The notes: generated by a model not told the origin, from the sequence alone. Positions 23,640-34,926 are shown, counted from the stretch's first letter. The stretch is DNA of 64,000 nucleotides from Carettochelys insculpta (GCF_033958435.1 NC_134137.1:122734001-122798000), one strand, 5' to 3'. Numbers and translations are program-made.

Positions 23640-23995
23640 AGGGAGACAAACTGTCACTCCAGAGCTGCACCCAGAACTACAACTTCTTTAAGGAGCCTGA
23701 TGCCATCCTTAGTGGTGATGACACCTCCACTGCCAAAAGCCCAGCTGACACTTTGGAGAGACTGGAGGTAGCAGACAGCGGACCTAACCACAGGGACAAA
23801 GTTACTGCTGTGGAGGTGGAGTTGGAGGACAATGTGGAGCCCTCAGCAGAGTCATCTGGTGACACAACGAGTCAGGGACCCTTTCCCACTCCAGAGGGGT
23901 CTCAGCCAGTCCCAGCAGTCCCTCTCCAGCAAGCAAGAAGCAGGAAAGAAGATCTTCTGGTAAGCAATTTTTTGGACTTACTGTTGCTCAGTTGA
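23640..23995 (+). pseudogene. Harbinger Myb/SANT-like partner protein, fragment
   Basis: One frame reads NYNFFKEPDAILSGDDTSTA then KSPADTLERLEVADSG, followed by an acidic segment (EVELEDNVEPSAESSGDT) and SQGPFPTPEGSQPVP, and ends at a GT splice-like site near 23958. This is the region just after the Myb-like domain in Harbinger accessory proteins, where FYKELDAIL-type sequence precedes an acidic and serine-rich linker. The Myb domain itself is not preserved upstream in a readable frame. It is a different subfamily from the copy at 5.6-6.6 kb. A minus-strand frame of 128 residues at 24161-24547 follows; I do not recognise it and it may be remaining element sequence. Confidence 0.55.
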
Positions 23996-24519
23996 ATGAT
24001 ATTCAGCTTTACCTTTGCCTTCTATACTGCAGAAGTTTGCAAAGGGATAGCAATGTGCAAGTCTAGTTGTGCTTGAATATGCTCCAAAATCTCCTCTGCT
24101 GCTGTGGTGTACTAGTGCATTAATGTACATGGAGATTTCATGGGAGCCCTCCTGAGATCTCTAGAAAGCTTTTCTGAAGGTATTTGCCAACCCTCTCACA
24201 AAGGTTCCTTGGCAGAACTGCTTTGTTCCTTCTCCCAATGTAGGAAACTTTCCCACACTGCTGGGCAGTCCCTTGTGCAGGGACCAACATGGCATGCAAC
24301 GAGCAGCATAAGGACCTGGTCTGAAGCCACACACACGCAGAAGATGCTCTATTGCACCCTGGTTCACCCTCAGAAGTGAGATATCTGCTTGAATGACCTC
24401 CCCATCAGGGACAATGGTGGCAGAATTTACAAAACTGTCCCTAATCACACGCACCAACTCCCTTGAAATGTCTCCAAAAATCTTTGCCCTAGCCTGGCTG
24501 CCCTCCACCTTGATTTGAC

Positions 24520-25690
24520 TTAAACCCTTGTATTCTGAGTGGAGCACAGGTCATTTACAAGTCTCCTCTATTTCACTCTGTCTCAGGACAAAGCTTCTAG
24601 CTGACTCCAGTTGTTGTCCTTCAATCTCAGTAGATCTCCTACATGTTCTCTGAAGTCTTCCTCTTTTGTGTTTTCCTTGACGGTTGCATGTGAGAGTTTG
24701 ATGGATTATGCTGGATGATGGTTTTCTGAGAGTGTGGCGTGGCCATCCCCACTTTCTTCTCCTGATTTGAACATCAAGTGGTTCTTTTCCTGCCCTGTTC
24801 CAAAGTTCCTCATTTGTGACAAAGTCTTGCCACTTGATGTGAAGGATGTACCTCAGGAATTTGTTTATGAATGTCTATAGCTTGTGATTTGAAGATGTTT
24901 TAGTACACCAGGTCTTGCACCCATACAAGAGTACACCCTTCCCATTTGTGTTGAAGATCCACAGTTTTGGCTTTGTGCATATTATTTGTGAATTCCATAT
25001 GGGATGAAGAAACTTGAACGCAGCTGTTGCTTTCCCTATCTTGGAACTGATAACCTTCTCTGTTCCTCTGTCTCTGTTCTTAATACTCCCCAAGTAGGTG
25101 AACTGCTCCACATCTTCCAGGTCATCCCCTCCCAGTGTGAGGATGGTGCTGTTGGACTGGTTGATCCTCATTGTCTTGGTCTTTCCCTTGTTAACGCTCA
25201 GTCCAGTCACTGAGACAGTTTTGTCCAGCGTTTAACCTTTCCTTCCATGCTTTCATGTTGGTGTGAAAGGACAGTGACATGGTCAGCAAAATCAATGTCC
25301 TTTAGATGTTTGAAAAGTACCAATGAATGCCTCATTGATGGCCATCCGTTGTCCTGCTCAAAATCCAATCCATTGTGATCGAGAATGGGAAAGGTGACAA
25401 TAGGCACCCTTGTTGCACTCCTGACAGTACGCTGGAGGGTTCTGTCAAGACACCATTGTGAAGAACTTGACATGTCGAGGGTTTGTATGTTGAACAGATC
25501 AGGTTAATACTTTTGGATGGGATGCCACCGTATTGCAGCAGTTTCCACAAATCGTCTCTATCAACACTGACAGAGGCTTTTTCAAAGTCTACGAAGGTTA
25601 TGTACAGGGGGGAGTTCCACCCACGCGACTGTTCTGTGACAGTTCTACAGCCATCCACTCAAGTGACTCCCCTCAACCTACCCATGCACA
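24520..25690 (-). mobile_element. RTE-type LINE fragment, antisense
   Basis: Read on the minus strand: FVDFEKASVSVDRDDLWKLL (RT motif A region; the second catalytic-core residues are degraded), then GVQQGCLLSPFPFSI (motif B), DIDFADHVTVLSHQHESM (motif C region with FADH for FADD), KGKTKTMRINQSN, VEQFTYLGS and GVLLYGCKTW. The C-terminal part continues through FINKFLRYILHIKW and a RRRKWGWPRHTLRK block to about 24530. This order is typical of RTE-clade ORF2 proteins. It is broken by frameshifts, 5' truncated (no endonuclease), and sits inside the Harbinger relic. It differs from the RTE family at 46.3 and 62 kb. Confidence 0.72.
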
Positions 25691-25907
25691 ACACATTATG
25701 CTTAGCATGTTCACCGAGATGTGTGATTGCCAACAGTTAATGATAAAGAGATTGCTCTGTTACAAGAGGTGTGTTAAAGGAGGGGAGCTGATGATACACT
25801 GCATGACTGTCCACAATACGTTGGTAACTGTTTCCACTACAGTAGGGTGCAGTGAAAGATCCATCCCATCAAACAGAGATAGTGGGCACACAGTAAAGAG
25901 GGGCCAT

Positions 25908-27522
25908 TAATAGTGCCACAAGAAATTGCAGAACTATTAACGGTGGTTTGTAACCTATCCTTTAAATCAGCTTCGGTACCCAATGATTGGAAGACAGCTA
26001 ATATAACACCAATATTTAAAAAGGGCTCTAAAGGAGACCCTGGCAATTATAGACCGGTAAGTCTAATGTCAGTACCGGGCAAATTAGTAGAAACAATCAT
26101 AAAAAATAACATTGTCAGACATGTAGAGGAACATGATTTGTTAAGCAAATGTCAACATGGTTTCTGAAAAGGGAAGTCGTGTCTTACTAATCTGTTCGAG
26201 TTCTTTGAAGGGGTTAACAAGCATGCAGACAGGGGGGATCCAGTAGACATAGTATACTTAGATTTCCAGAAAGCCTTTGACACGTACCCTCACCAAAGGC
26301 TCTTATGTAAATTAGGTGGTCAAGGGATAGGAGGAAAGATCCTTTCATGGATTGGGAACTGGTTAAAAGACAGGAAACAAAGAGTAGGAATAAATGCTAC
26401 ATTATCACAATGGAAGGGGTAACTAGTGGTGTTCCCCAAGGGTCAGTCCTGGAACCAAGCTTGTTCAACTTACTCGTCAATGATCTAGAGAAAGGGGTAA
26501 GCAGTGAGGTGGCAAAGTTTGCAGATGACACCAAACTGTTCAGGATCGTCAAAACCAAAGCAGCCTGTGAGGAACTTCAAAAAGATCTCAGCAAACTGAC
26601 TGATTGGGCAGCAAAATGGCAAATAAAATTTAATGTGGGTAAGTGTAAGATAATGCACATTGGGGAAAATAACCCCAATTATACATACAATATGATGGGG
26701 GCAAATTTAGCTACAACAGATCAGGAAAGGGATCTTGGAATTATAGTGGATAGTCCTCTGAAAACATCCACACAGTGTGCAGCGGCAGTCAGTAAAGCAA
26801 ATAGGATGTTAGGAATAATTAAAAAAGGGATAGAAAATACGACAAAGAATATCTTACTTCCCCTATATAAAATTATGGTACGCCCGCATCTTGAGTACTG
26901 CGTGCAGATGTGGTATCCTCATCTCGAAAAAGATATGTTGGCGTTAGAAAAGGTTCAGAAAAGGACAACTAAAATGATAAGGGTTTGGAACGGGTCCCAT
27001 ATGAGGACAGGCTAGAGAGACTGGGACTTTTCAGTCTAGAAAAGAGGAGCCTGAGGGGTGATATGATAGAGGTATATAAAATCATGAATGATGTGGAGAA
27101 AGTGAATACAGAAAAGTTATTTACTTGTTCCCATAATATAAGAACTAGAGGACACTAAATGAAATTAATGGGTAGCAGGTTCAAAACTAATAAAAGAAAG
27201 TTTTTCTTCACACAGTGAACAGTCAACCTGTGGAACTCCTTACCAGAGGACTCTGTGAAGGCCAGGATTCTAACAGAGTTTAAAAACAAGCTCGATAAAT
27301 ATTTGGAGGTTAGGTCCATAGATGGCTATTAGCAAGGGGTAAGGTATGGTGCTTAGCCTTTTGTCGAAGGCGGGAGATGGATGGCAGGAGACAAATCGCT
27401 TGATCATTGTCTTTGGTTCACCTCCTCTGGGACACCTGGCACTGGTTACTGTCAGCAGACAGGATACTGGGCTAGATGGACCTTTGGTCTGACCCAGTAT
27501 GGCTGTTCTTATGTTCTTAAGA
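25908..27522 (+). mobile_element. CR1 LINE, 5'-truncated copy
   Basis: ORF2 starts mid-protein at PQEIAELLTVV and runs through [31 protein letters not shown], an in-frame TGA after SKCQHGF (about 26165), YLDFQKAFDTYPHQRL (motif A), TSGVPQGSVLEPSLFNLLVN (motif B), KFADDTKLFRIV (motif C) and ERDLGIIVD. A frameshift near 27010 moves the end (LGLFSLEKRSLRGDMIEVYK) to another frame, with later stops. The 3' UTR contains ggacctttggtctgacccag and ends with ttcttatgttctta, a CR1-type terminal repeat. No TSD, as usual for CR1. The copy is older than the one at 29.7 kb. Confidence 0.9.
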
Positions 27523-27808
27523 CCCAGTAAGAGGCTCTTGGAATGCTGGGACAGAAAGAACTGTATCATGGGATGCTGAGTCCACCTATGATGCACTGCA
27601 ATCCTCTCTGCCTTCCCAAAAGTCTTAACTGTAATAGATGGAAGAATAGACAATGGGATTGCCACCCACAATGCACTGCTCTCACTGTCAGTTCTAGAGC
27701 AACAAGTGTGGATGCACTGTGCCAAGAGAGGGAGAGTAGCAATAATGTTAGCATACCGCTTTGTGATTGTCAATATAACTTTTGTGGACGAAAGTGTAGA
27801 CAAGTTCA

Positions 27809-28650
27809 CACCTACAAAGAAAAGTTACTTCTTTAGACAGAGCTGTCTCCCTGTTGAATTTCAAAGGCCTAACGGAAATAGTAAAGGTAAGAGAGCTTCT
27901 CAAAAGAAGTTTGCTTAACACTGGAAGTAGATTTCTGCAATGTAAATATAGAGGCAGTCACCTACTCCCCTTAAAATATATGTACTTTTAAAGCATTTCA
28001 GTTCACCATTAAATACATAAATAGATGACAACAGAAAAGAGTTACTCCTCTGGATGTCACATGATGCAAATGGCCCCCGGTTTTAAGAGGTGAACAGTTA
28101 GGCAGCTGCTGAAGCATGGGACCGAGTCCTGCAGCTGAAAGAACAAGAACATGATCTTCAAGTAGTTATATGGTAGCCTTGGAAACACGGTTGATGTACC
28201 TGATGTAAATATTATTTTATGCAATTATGATTTACACTGTGGTCCTAAAAGAACCTGAGCCTAATACAGCACAAAGGATGGGTCTGCCCCAGAAACAGCA
28301 TTGGCCCCTGCCTGTCTGCATCAGGTGCACCAGGTGAGATGGGAAAGCTTAGCCCAGCAGGAGCCAAGTGTGGAGGAGTTTAGTGTGTGAGGATTCATGT
28401 GTGGCGTCAAAACTTTCTGTCTAGGGCAACGCTATTGTGGGCTGCCCAGTGGGAGACCTGGATGCACAGGAAATCATGGGAGGTTGCGGGTGCAGGGACA
28501 ATGGGACTGCAGGAGATCCAGGTGAAGGTAGTTGGGGGTTGTCAGGACAGGTCTGGGTGCGGGGGGGGGGGGCGCAGCTCAGTGGGGAGTCTTGGTGCAG
28601 GAGAAAGTGGGCATGGTGGGGTGAGGGTCCAGGTGCAACTGGCTGGGGAG
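27809..28650. other. No gene; G-run and GC-rich tail
   Basis: The first 500 bp are AT-rich and featureless. From about 28440 the sequence is G-rich with a run of 13 or so G at 28560. Glycine-rich frames there are composition artefacts. Confidence 0.5.
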
Positions 28651-28772
28651 TCCTCCAAACCCCTTATTAGCTATTTACCTAGCTCATGATTAAACCGCTT
28701 AACTTATGATCCATTCTGTTCCTGACTTGGACTATTTTGTCACACCAGTGGCATTTTCAGGACTGCCTGGCT
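28651..28772. repeat. Unclassified dispersed repeat, copy 1
   Basis: gagtcctccaaaccccttat through ggcattttcaggactgcct aligns with 52858-52985, sharing blocks such as ggactattttgtcaca and cgcttaactYatgatc. The flanks do not align. The family is unknown to me. Confidence 0.6.
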
Positions 28773-29705
28773 GAGGATCAGTGGGGTGGGGATCTGGGCA
28801 TAGGCAGCTCCTTGCAGGGGTCCAGGTATAAAGGGTCTGGCTTGTCAGGCTGAGGGTTCGATGGGATGCTTAATGGGGGAGCCCTGCTGCTGTTGAGGGA
28901 ATACTGCATGCCGGGCTCCCACTTACCCTGGCAATTTCCCTATCCCCTTATTTCCACACTGCTTCTTCCCTACATCCTGCATTCCCCCCACTTTTCCTTA
29001 CCCAGCCCCACCACCTGCATTCACTCTTGTACAGAAACAGCCAGGCTCCCAGCACACACAAAGGGTACACAAATGGCTCTGGGATCTAGGAAATGGAGAC
29101 TGCAGACTCCCAGCAGAGACTCAGCCTCCTTCAGCTGGGCAGCACTGCACTGGCAGATGCGGGGTGGGGTGGGGGGCAGGGGCAGGTAACCCCATGTGCC
29201 CCCCCCGATGCCTTCTCTCTATTTTGGGAGACAATCCCCTCCACAAAACTACACCCATGTTCAACATTTCCCCTTCCCCCTCTGCTGCTTCTCTTTGCTT
29301 CCATGCCAAGTTTGCACGGAAACAAAGCAATTCTGCAGGGGGATGTTTTCTGCATGTCCTCCATGCGCACCAACAAGCTGTTATGTTCAGCCAGGACAGA
29401 GGTTAAAGACAATGACAATAAAACACCGGAGGTTAATCTAATTATACAATTGAAGGATGAGCTTTAGGGCGATAATTCTGCAAATTCATGTATGTGTAAA
29501 GGGTTGCTTCAGAGAGCTAAATTTCTAACTGGTTGCATATTTCCTTCCTCGAATAACGTTACTCTGGAATGACACAATCTGTTTTGGTGGCGCTGGCCCA
29601 CTCCATTTGACAGGAAATGCTGAAGAACTGGGGACAAACCCATTAGAGTCGTGGCCAACGTTATAATAAGCCTTATTATATTTTCTACCCAACAGCAGGT
29701 AAGAA
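28773..29705. other. No gene recognised; GC-rich then AT-rich
   Basis: Overlapping proline- and serine-rich frames on both strands at 28866-29470 lack any domain I recognise. The stretch ends at the 5' truncation of the CR1 element. Confidence 0.5.
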
Positions 29706-30583
29706 ATAGCAAGTAAGCTGGTGGAATCTCTCAGGCGGCAGGTGGGGGAGCTACAGGAGGAGGTGGCCAGGTTGAGGAGTATCCGAGTCCATGAGCAGTT
29801 CCTGGACAGTATTCAGGTGGAGACTGCGGAGGTAACTGTCCCAGTGCACAGGACGCCTGATAAACCACTGGAGGAGGTGGACCAGGGTGGACACTGGCAG
29901 CTGGTTACTTCTCACAGCAGGCTGTCTCCCACCCCTGCTCAGAACCCTCCCACCGTGGTACTGGAAAACCATTATGCTGTACTCGATACAGGAGACCAAG
30001 AATTACCCCGTACAGATGAGGAGAAGCCTCGTACCCCAAGGCTGGGAAGTCTACTGCCACCCCTGCAAGAAGGAAACATAGAGTAGTGGTGGTTGGAGAC
30101 TCTCTTCTGAGGGGGACGGAGGCGCCCATCTGTTGCCCTGACATTTCATCTCGGGAGGTGTGCTGCCTGCCGGGGACCCGTATCCGAGACATTACGCAGG
30201 CATTGTCGAGGATTATCCGGCCCTCTGACTACTATCCCATGCTTCTCATCCATGTGGGCACTAATGATACTGCGAGGTGTGACGCTGAGCAGGTCAAGAG
30301 TGACTTCAGGGCTCTGGGGGCACAGGTCAGGGAGATTGAGGCGCAGGTGGTATTCTCTTCAATCCTGCCTGTCAGAGGTAGGGGCCCAGGCAGAGACAGG
30401 TGTATCCTGGAGGTGAATGCTTGGTTGTGTAGATGGTGTCACCAGGAAGGCTTTGGTTTCTTTGACCACGGGATCCTTTTCCAGGAAGGACTGCTAGGCA
30501 GAGATGGCGTTCACCTTTCGAGGAGGGGAAAGACCATATTCGGACAAAGGCTGCCTAACCTAGTGAGGAGGGCTTTAAACTAG
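29706..30583 (+). pseudogene. CR1 ORF1: coiled coil plus SGNH esterase domain
   Basis: The first part (from 29721) reads ESLRRQVGELQEEVARLRSI, a heptad-like coiled-coil segment, followed by a low-complexity linker ending near 30050. A frameshift there brings in TPARRKHRVVVVGDSLLRGT, the block I (GDS) motif of SGNH hydrolases. Then come LLIHVGTNDTARCD (block III, G-x-N-D) and LLGRDGVHLSRRGK (block V, D-x-x-H). Catalytic Ser, Asn, Asp and His are therefore all visible. In CR1 the ORF1 protein binds RNA and carries this esterase-like domain of uncertain role. The start methionine is missing (5' truncation), and a frameshift at about 30000-30050 separates the two parts. It precedes ORF2 by about 70 bp. 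Confidence 0.85.
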
Positions 30584-30654
30584 GTTCGACGGGGGCAGGG
30601 AAGCAAAGCCTGCAGGTAAGTGGAGAGCATGCATACCTGGGAGATGAACTTGAA

Positions 30655-33477
30655 ATGGGAGAGAGTATGGGCTACACTGGGAGAGTAAAAAAAGGGCCAG
30701 GGCAAAACTGGGAGGCAAGACCAAATCAATGTCTGAGATGCCTATATACAAATGCAAGAAGTATGGGAAATAAACAAGAAGAATTGGAAGTACTAATTAA
30801 TAAATACAACTATGACATCGTTGGCATCACAGAAACTTGGTGGGATAATACTCATGATTGGAATGTTGGTATTGAAGGGTACAGCCTGCTTAGGAAGGAG
30901 AGACAGGGAAAAAAGGAAGGAGGTGTTGCCTTGTATATTAAAAATGTACACACTTGGACAGAGGTGGAGATGGACGTAGGAGATGGACGGGTTGAAAGTC
31001 TCTGGGTTAGACTCAGAGGAGTAAAAAACAAGGATGAGGTCCTACTAGGAGTCTACTACAGGCCCGCTAGCCAGGTGGAAGAGGTGGATGAGGCTTTCTT
31101 CAAACAGCTAACAAAATCATCCAGGGCCCAGAATTTGGTGGTGATGGGGGACTTCAACTATCCAGGGAAATGTTGGGAAAAAAATTCAGCAGGGGACAGA
31201 CTGTCCAATAAATTATTGGATTGCATTGCAGACAACTTTTTATTCCAAAAGGTTGAAAAAGCTACCGGGGGGGGGGGGGGGAGCTGTTCTAGATCTAATT
31301 TTAACGAATAGGGAGGAAATTATTGAAAATTTGAAAGTGGAAGGATGCTTGGGTGAAAGTGATCATGAAATCATAGAGTTCACAATTCTAAGGAAGGGTA
31401 GAAGGGAAAACAGTACAATAGAGATAGTGGATTTCAGGAAGGCAGATTTTGGTAAACTCAAACAGCTGGTAGGTAAGGTCCCATGGGAAGCTAAACTGAG
31501 GGGAAAAACGGCTGAGGAGAGTTGGCAGCTTTTCAAAGGGACATTATTAAGGGCACAAAAGCAAGCTATCCCGCTGCGTAGGAAAGACAGAAAACATGGC
31601 AAAAGACTGCCTTGGCTTAACCAGGAGATCTTGCATGATCCCAAAATAAGAAAGGAATCATATAAGAAATGGAAACTAGGACAAATTACAAAGGACGAAC
31701 ATAGGCAAACAACACGAGCATGGAGGAGCAAGATGAGAAAGGCTAAGGCACAAAATGAGCTCAAACTAGCTACAAGCAGAAAGGGAAACAAGAAGGCTTT
31801 TTACAAAGACATTGGTCACAAGAGGAAGACCAAGGAAAGGGTAGGGCCATTGGTCAGTGAGGAGGGAGAAACAGTAACAGGGAATTTGGAAATGGCAGCG
31901 ATGTTTAATGATTTCTTTGTTTCGGTCTTCACTGAGAAATCTGAAAGAGTGCCTGACATAGAGAATGCTAGTGGAAAAAGGGTAGGTTTAGAAGTTGAAA
32001 TAAGAAAAGAACAAATTAAAATTTACTTAGAAAAATTAGATGTCTGCAAATCACCAGGGCCTGATGAAATGCATCCTAGAATCCTCAAGGAGCTGATAGA
32101 AAAGGTATTTGAGCCTTTAGCAATCATTTTTGGAAAATCGTGGGAGACGGGAGAGATTCCAGAAGACTGGAAAAGGGCAAATATAGTACCCATTTATAAA
32201 AAGGGGAACAAGAATAACCCGGGAAACTACAGGCCAGTCAGCTTAACTTCTGTGCCAGGAAAGATAATGGAGCAGGTAAAGAAATCATCTGCAAGCATTT
32301 GGAAGGTGGTAAGGTGATAGGGAACAGCCAGCATGGTTTTGTTAAGAACAGATCATGTCAAACCAATCTAATAACTTTCTTTGATAGAATAACAAGCTTT
32401 GTGGATAAGGGAGAAGCGGTGGATGTGGTATACCTAGACTTCAGTAAAGCATTTGACACGGTCTCACATAATATACTTATCAATAAACTATGCAAATACA
32501 ACTTAGATGGGGCTACTATAAGGTGGGTGAACAACTGGCTGGATAACCATACCCAGAGAGTAGTTATTAATGGTTTTCAATCCTGCTGGAAGAGTATAAC
32601 TAGTGGGGTTCCTCAGGGGTCTGTTTTAGGACCGGTTCTGTTCAATATCTTCATTAATGATTTAGATATTGACATAGAAAGTACACTTATTAAGTTTGCA
32701 GATGATACCAAGCTGGGAGGGGTTGCAACTGCTTTGGAGGATAGGGTCATAATTCAAAAGGATCTGGATAAACTGGAGAAATGGGCTGAGGTAAACAGGA
32801 TGAAGTTTAATAAGGACAAATGCAAAGTGCTCCACTTAGGAAGGAACAATCAGTGTCACACATACAGAATGGGAAAGGACTGCCTAGGAATGAGTACAGC
32901 AGAAAGGGATCTAGGGGTTATAGTGGATCACAAGCTAAATAGGAGTCAACAGTGTGATGCTGTTGCAAAAAAAGCAAACATGATTCTAGGATGCATTAAC
33001 AGGTGTGTTGTGAACAAGACACAAGAAGTCATTCTCCTGCTCTACTCTGCACTGGTTAGGCCTCAGCTGGAGTATTGTGTCCAGTTCTGGGCACCGCAGT
33101 TCAGGAAGGATGTGGAGAAATTGGAGAGGGTCCAGAGGGGAGCAACGAGAATGATCAAAGGTCTAGAGAACATGACCTGTGAGGAAAGGCTGAAAGAATT
33201 GGGCTTGTTTAGTTTGGAAAAGAGAAGATTGAGGGGGGACATGATAGGAGTTTTCAGGTATCTAAAAGGGTGTCATAAGGCAGAGGGAGGGAACTTGTTC
33301 TTCCTTGCCTCTGAGGATAGAACAAGAGGCAATGGACTTAAATTGCAGCAGGGGAGGTTCAGGTTGGACATTAGGAAAAAGTTCCTAACTGTCAGGGTGA
33401 TCAAACACTGGAACGAATTGCCAAGGGAGGTGGTAGAATCTCCATCACTGGAGATATTTAAGAAGAGGTTAGATTGA
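30655..33477 (+). pseudogene. CR1 ORF2: AP endonuclease and reverse transcriptase, two frameshifts
   Basis: The start ATG at 30655 begins [13 protein letters not shown]. The endonuclease domain shows [39 protein letters not shown] and VMGDFNYPG, then SDHEIIEF. A run of 15 G at 31267-31281 shifts the frame within it. The RT domain has [46 protein letters not shown] (motif A), TSGVPQGSVLGPVLFNIFIN (motif B) and KFADDTKL (motif C), so the catalytic Asp residues are intact. A second net deletion near 32280-32290, between IMEQV and CKHLEGGK, shifts the frame again. The end ELPREVVESPSLEIFKKRLD is the conserved CR1 C-terminus. Only these two frame breaks separate it from a continuous protein. Confidence 0.92.
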
Positions 33478-33795
33478 TGGCTTTCAGGGATGGTCTAGAA
33501 AGTGCTTGGTCCTGCCATGAGGGCAGGGGGCTGGACTCAATGGCCTCTCGAGGTCCCTTCCAGTCCTACTCTTCTATGATTCTATGATTAAATGTATCTA
33601 AATATGATTCCAATTGATAAATCACTACCCCTAACTGTTGACAACAGTACTTTGATATTATGGCCTAACACTTCCGGTCCCTGCTATATAATTTACATCT
33701 ACTGTGCCACATAGCACATAGTCCTCTTTATAATCAGAACATGCATTGTATTTCTTTTGTGAAAAGTAAGTTTTAGAAAGGGGAAAAACATGAAA

Positions 33796-33829
33796 ATGTG
33801 TGTGTGCGCGCACGCGCGTGCGTATGTGT
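33796..33829. repeat. Alternating purine-pyrimidine tract (TG/CG)
   Basis: 34 bp of strict purine-pyrimidine alternation rich in TG, CG and CA steps, a sequence type able to adopt Z-DNA. Confidence 0.85.
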
Positions 33830-33863
33830 CCTAATGTTCAGTAATGGGTCTGCAGTGAGAGCA

Positions 33864-33913
33864 TAAAATAAAATAAAATAAAATAAAAATAAAAATAAAA
33901 TAAAAATAAAAAT
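33864..33913. repeat. (AAAAT)n / (AAAAAT)n microsatellite
   Basis: Ten or so interrupted ATAAA units, 35 bp downstream of the TG/CG tract. Confidence 0.88.
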
Positions 33914-34796
33914 TGTAGGTCTAACCACTGTGGAAGTGGTGAGCTGGGTTAAAGAAATGGGGGGAGAGAGCAGAGGCACAGTATTCTCTGCTGAAAGCAC
34001 AGGGAGCACTCCCCTTCCTCTCCCTCCTCCTTGGCTGGCCTAGTGAGGGTGCCTCCCATTTTAAACTATTTTAACACCCGCATGTAGCTACCCACCCTGA
34101 TGCAATGGGGATGACAACTCAGCACTACTTGTTCTGACTTGTAATATACTAGTTAGTGTAAAATGTCTCATTGAAAAACGTAAGACTATTAAATGGAAAA
34201 CACTGATGAATCTGAGAGCAGCTTTCCCTTACCCAAACAGTTACATTCCATGAAGTCCCTACCCTATTCACCAAAGCGTTGAGTAAGCAGTAAATGAATA
34301 CATAAAACATGGGTGCAGCTTAAAAAAGTAGCGTACACAGACACACACTGTGCTTCAGCTCCTTATGACATGTTGGTTCACCTATAATGGGTTTTATGTC
34401 ATCTCCCCCTACTGGTCAAGTTTCATCATGGTTTTCATTTGCCATCTCTTTCCCCAAACATGAGCTGAATAAAGTTTAACTTGTATTTTTTTCAGTTCAG
34501 AAGATGCTGATATTCACCTTCTTTCCCCTTCAAAGGCAAAGTTTGTGAGATCATCATTTGCTTTCAGGGTGTTAGATGGGGACAAAAGAAAAAGGCAGGG
34601 AAGGGTAAACCAATGGTTGAACGTGCAGGGTGAGGCAATGACTAAAAGGTAACGAGTCAATGAAAAATGTTTAGCAGACAGACAAAATCTGTGTGACAAA
34701 TGGAAAAGCTCCATATGCCATAGAATTAGTCAACTATATCTTGCCAATTATAATGAGATTCCTTATGACAGTAATTTATCTAGCAAATACACTAGA
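33914..34796. other. No gene or repeat recognised
   Basis: Mixed-composition sequence with no domain or terminus that I can name. Confidence 0.5.
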
Positions 34797-34926
34797 AAGT
34801 AATTGGCATCTGAGGAAGTGGGTCTTACACATGAAAACTCATGCCCTAATAAATTTGTTAGTCTTTAAAGAGCTACAGGACTGCACATTATTTGAGAAGC
34901 TACAAACCAAAATGGCTACCTCTCTG
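34797..34926 (+). mobile_element. PLE 3' tail fragment (subfamily C)
   Basis: From ggcatctgaggaagtgggtc through gttagtctttaaagagctac to the outer terminus aaatggctacctctctgtga. This copy is in forward orientation and ends with the full outer terminus, confirming that the agaggtagcc sequence at the left edge of other copies belongs to the element's 3' end. No coding part and no clear TSD. Confidence 0.7.
34810..34836 (+). ncRNA. Hammerhead-ribozyme-like core, PLE tail
   Basis: CTGAGGA at 34810-34816 and GAAA at 34833-34836 enclose a stem-loop starting GTGGG, whose distal side (acacat) is partly mismatched. Both catalytic boxes are intact (CUGANGA and GAAA). The following actcatgccctaata would supply stem III and the cleavage site, which I cannot place with certainty. 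Confidence 0.45.

Larger units (their letters stand above)
23046..27808. mobile_element. Harbinger relic hosting two LINE insertions
   Basis: The left margin (ctatactacagggttttg, then caacaaaat-type motifs near 23060-23090 and 23198) and the right margin (reverse complement gtctacactttcgtccacaa at about 27780-27803) look like decayed inverted termini with TTTTGTCGACAAAA-like subterminal motifs. Between them are a Myb/SANT-like coding relic, an antisense RTE LINE and a sense CR1 LINE; sequence after the CR1 (27523-27808) resumes the relic. The ends and the continuity of the outer element are inference. Confidence 0.5.
29706..33590 (+). mobile_element. CR1 LINE, near full-length with both ORFs
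   Basis: Carries most of ORF1, complete ORF2 with frameshifts, and a 3' UTR ending in two tatgattc-type units (about 33575-33590), the CR1 terminal repeat. The 5' UTR and the start of ORF1 are missing, the usual result of incomplete reverse transcription. There are only about three or four disabling changes in 3.9 kb, so it is one of the youngest copies here. Its 3' end (ggtcccttccagtcctac) differs from the 25.9 kb copy, so two CR1 subfamilies are present. Confidence 0.93.

Noticed and set aside
24161..24547. 128-residue minus-strand frame considered as a transposase fragment
   Set aside because: I could not match it to the Harbinger DDE motifs or to the RTE C-terminus beyond its first residues, so no product is claimed.
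31363..31791. 142-residue minus-strand frame in CR1
   Set aside because: Antisense shadow of CR1 ORF2.
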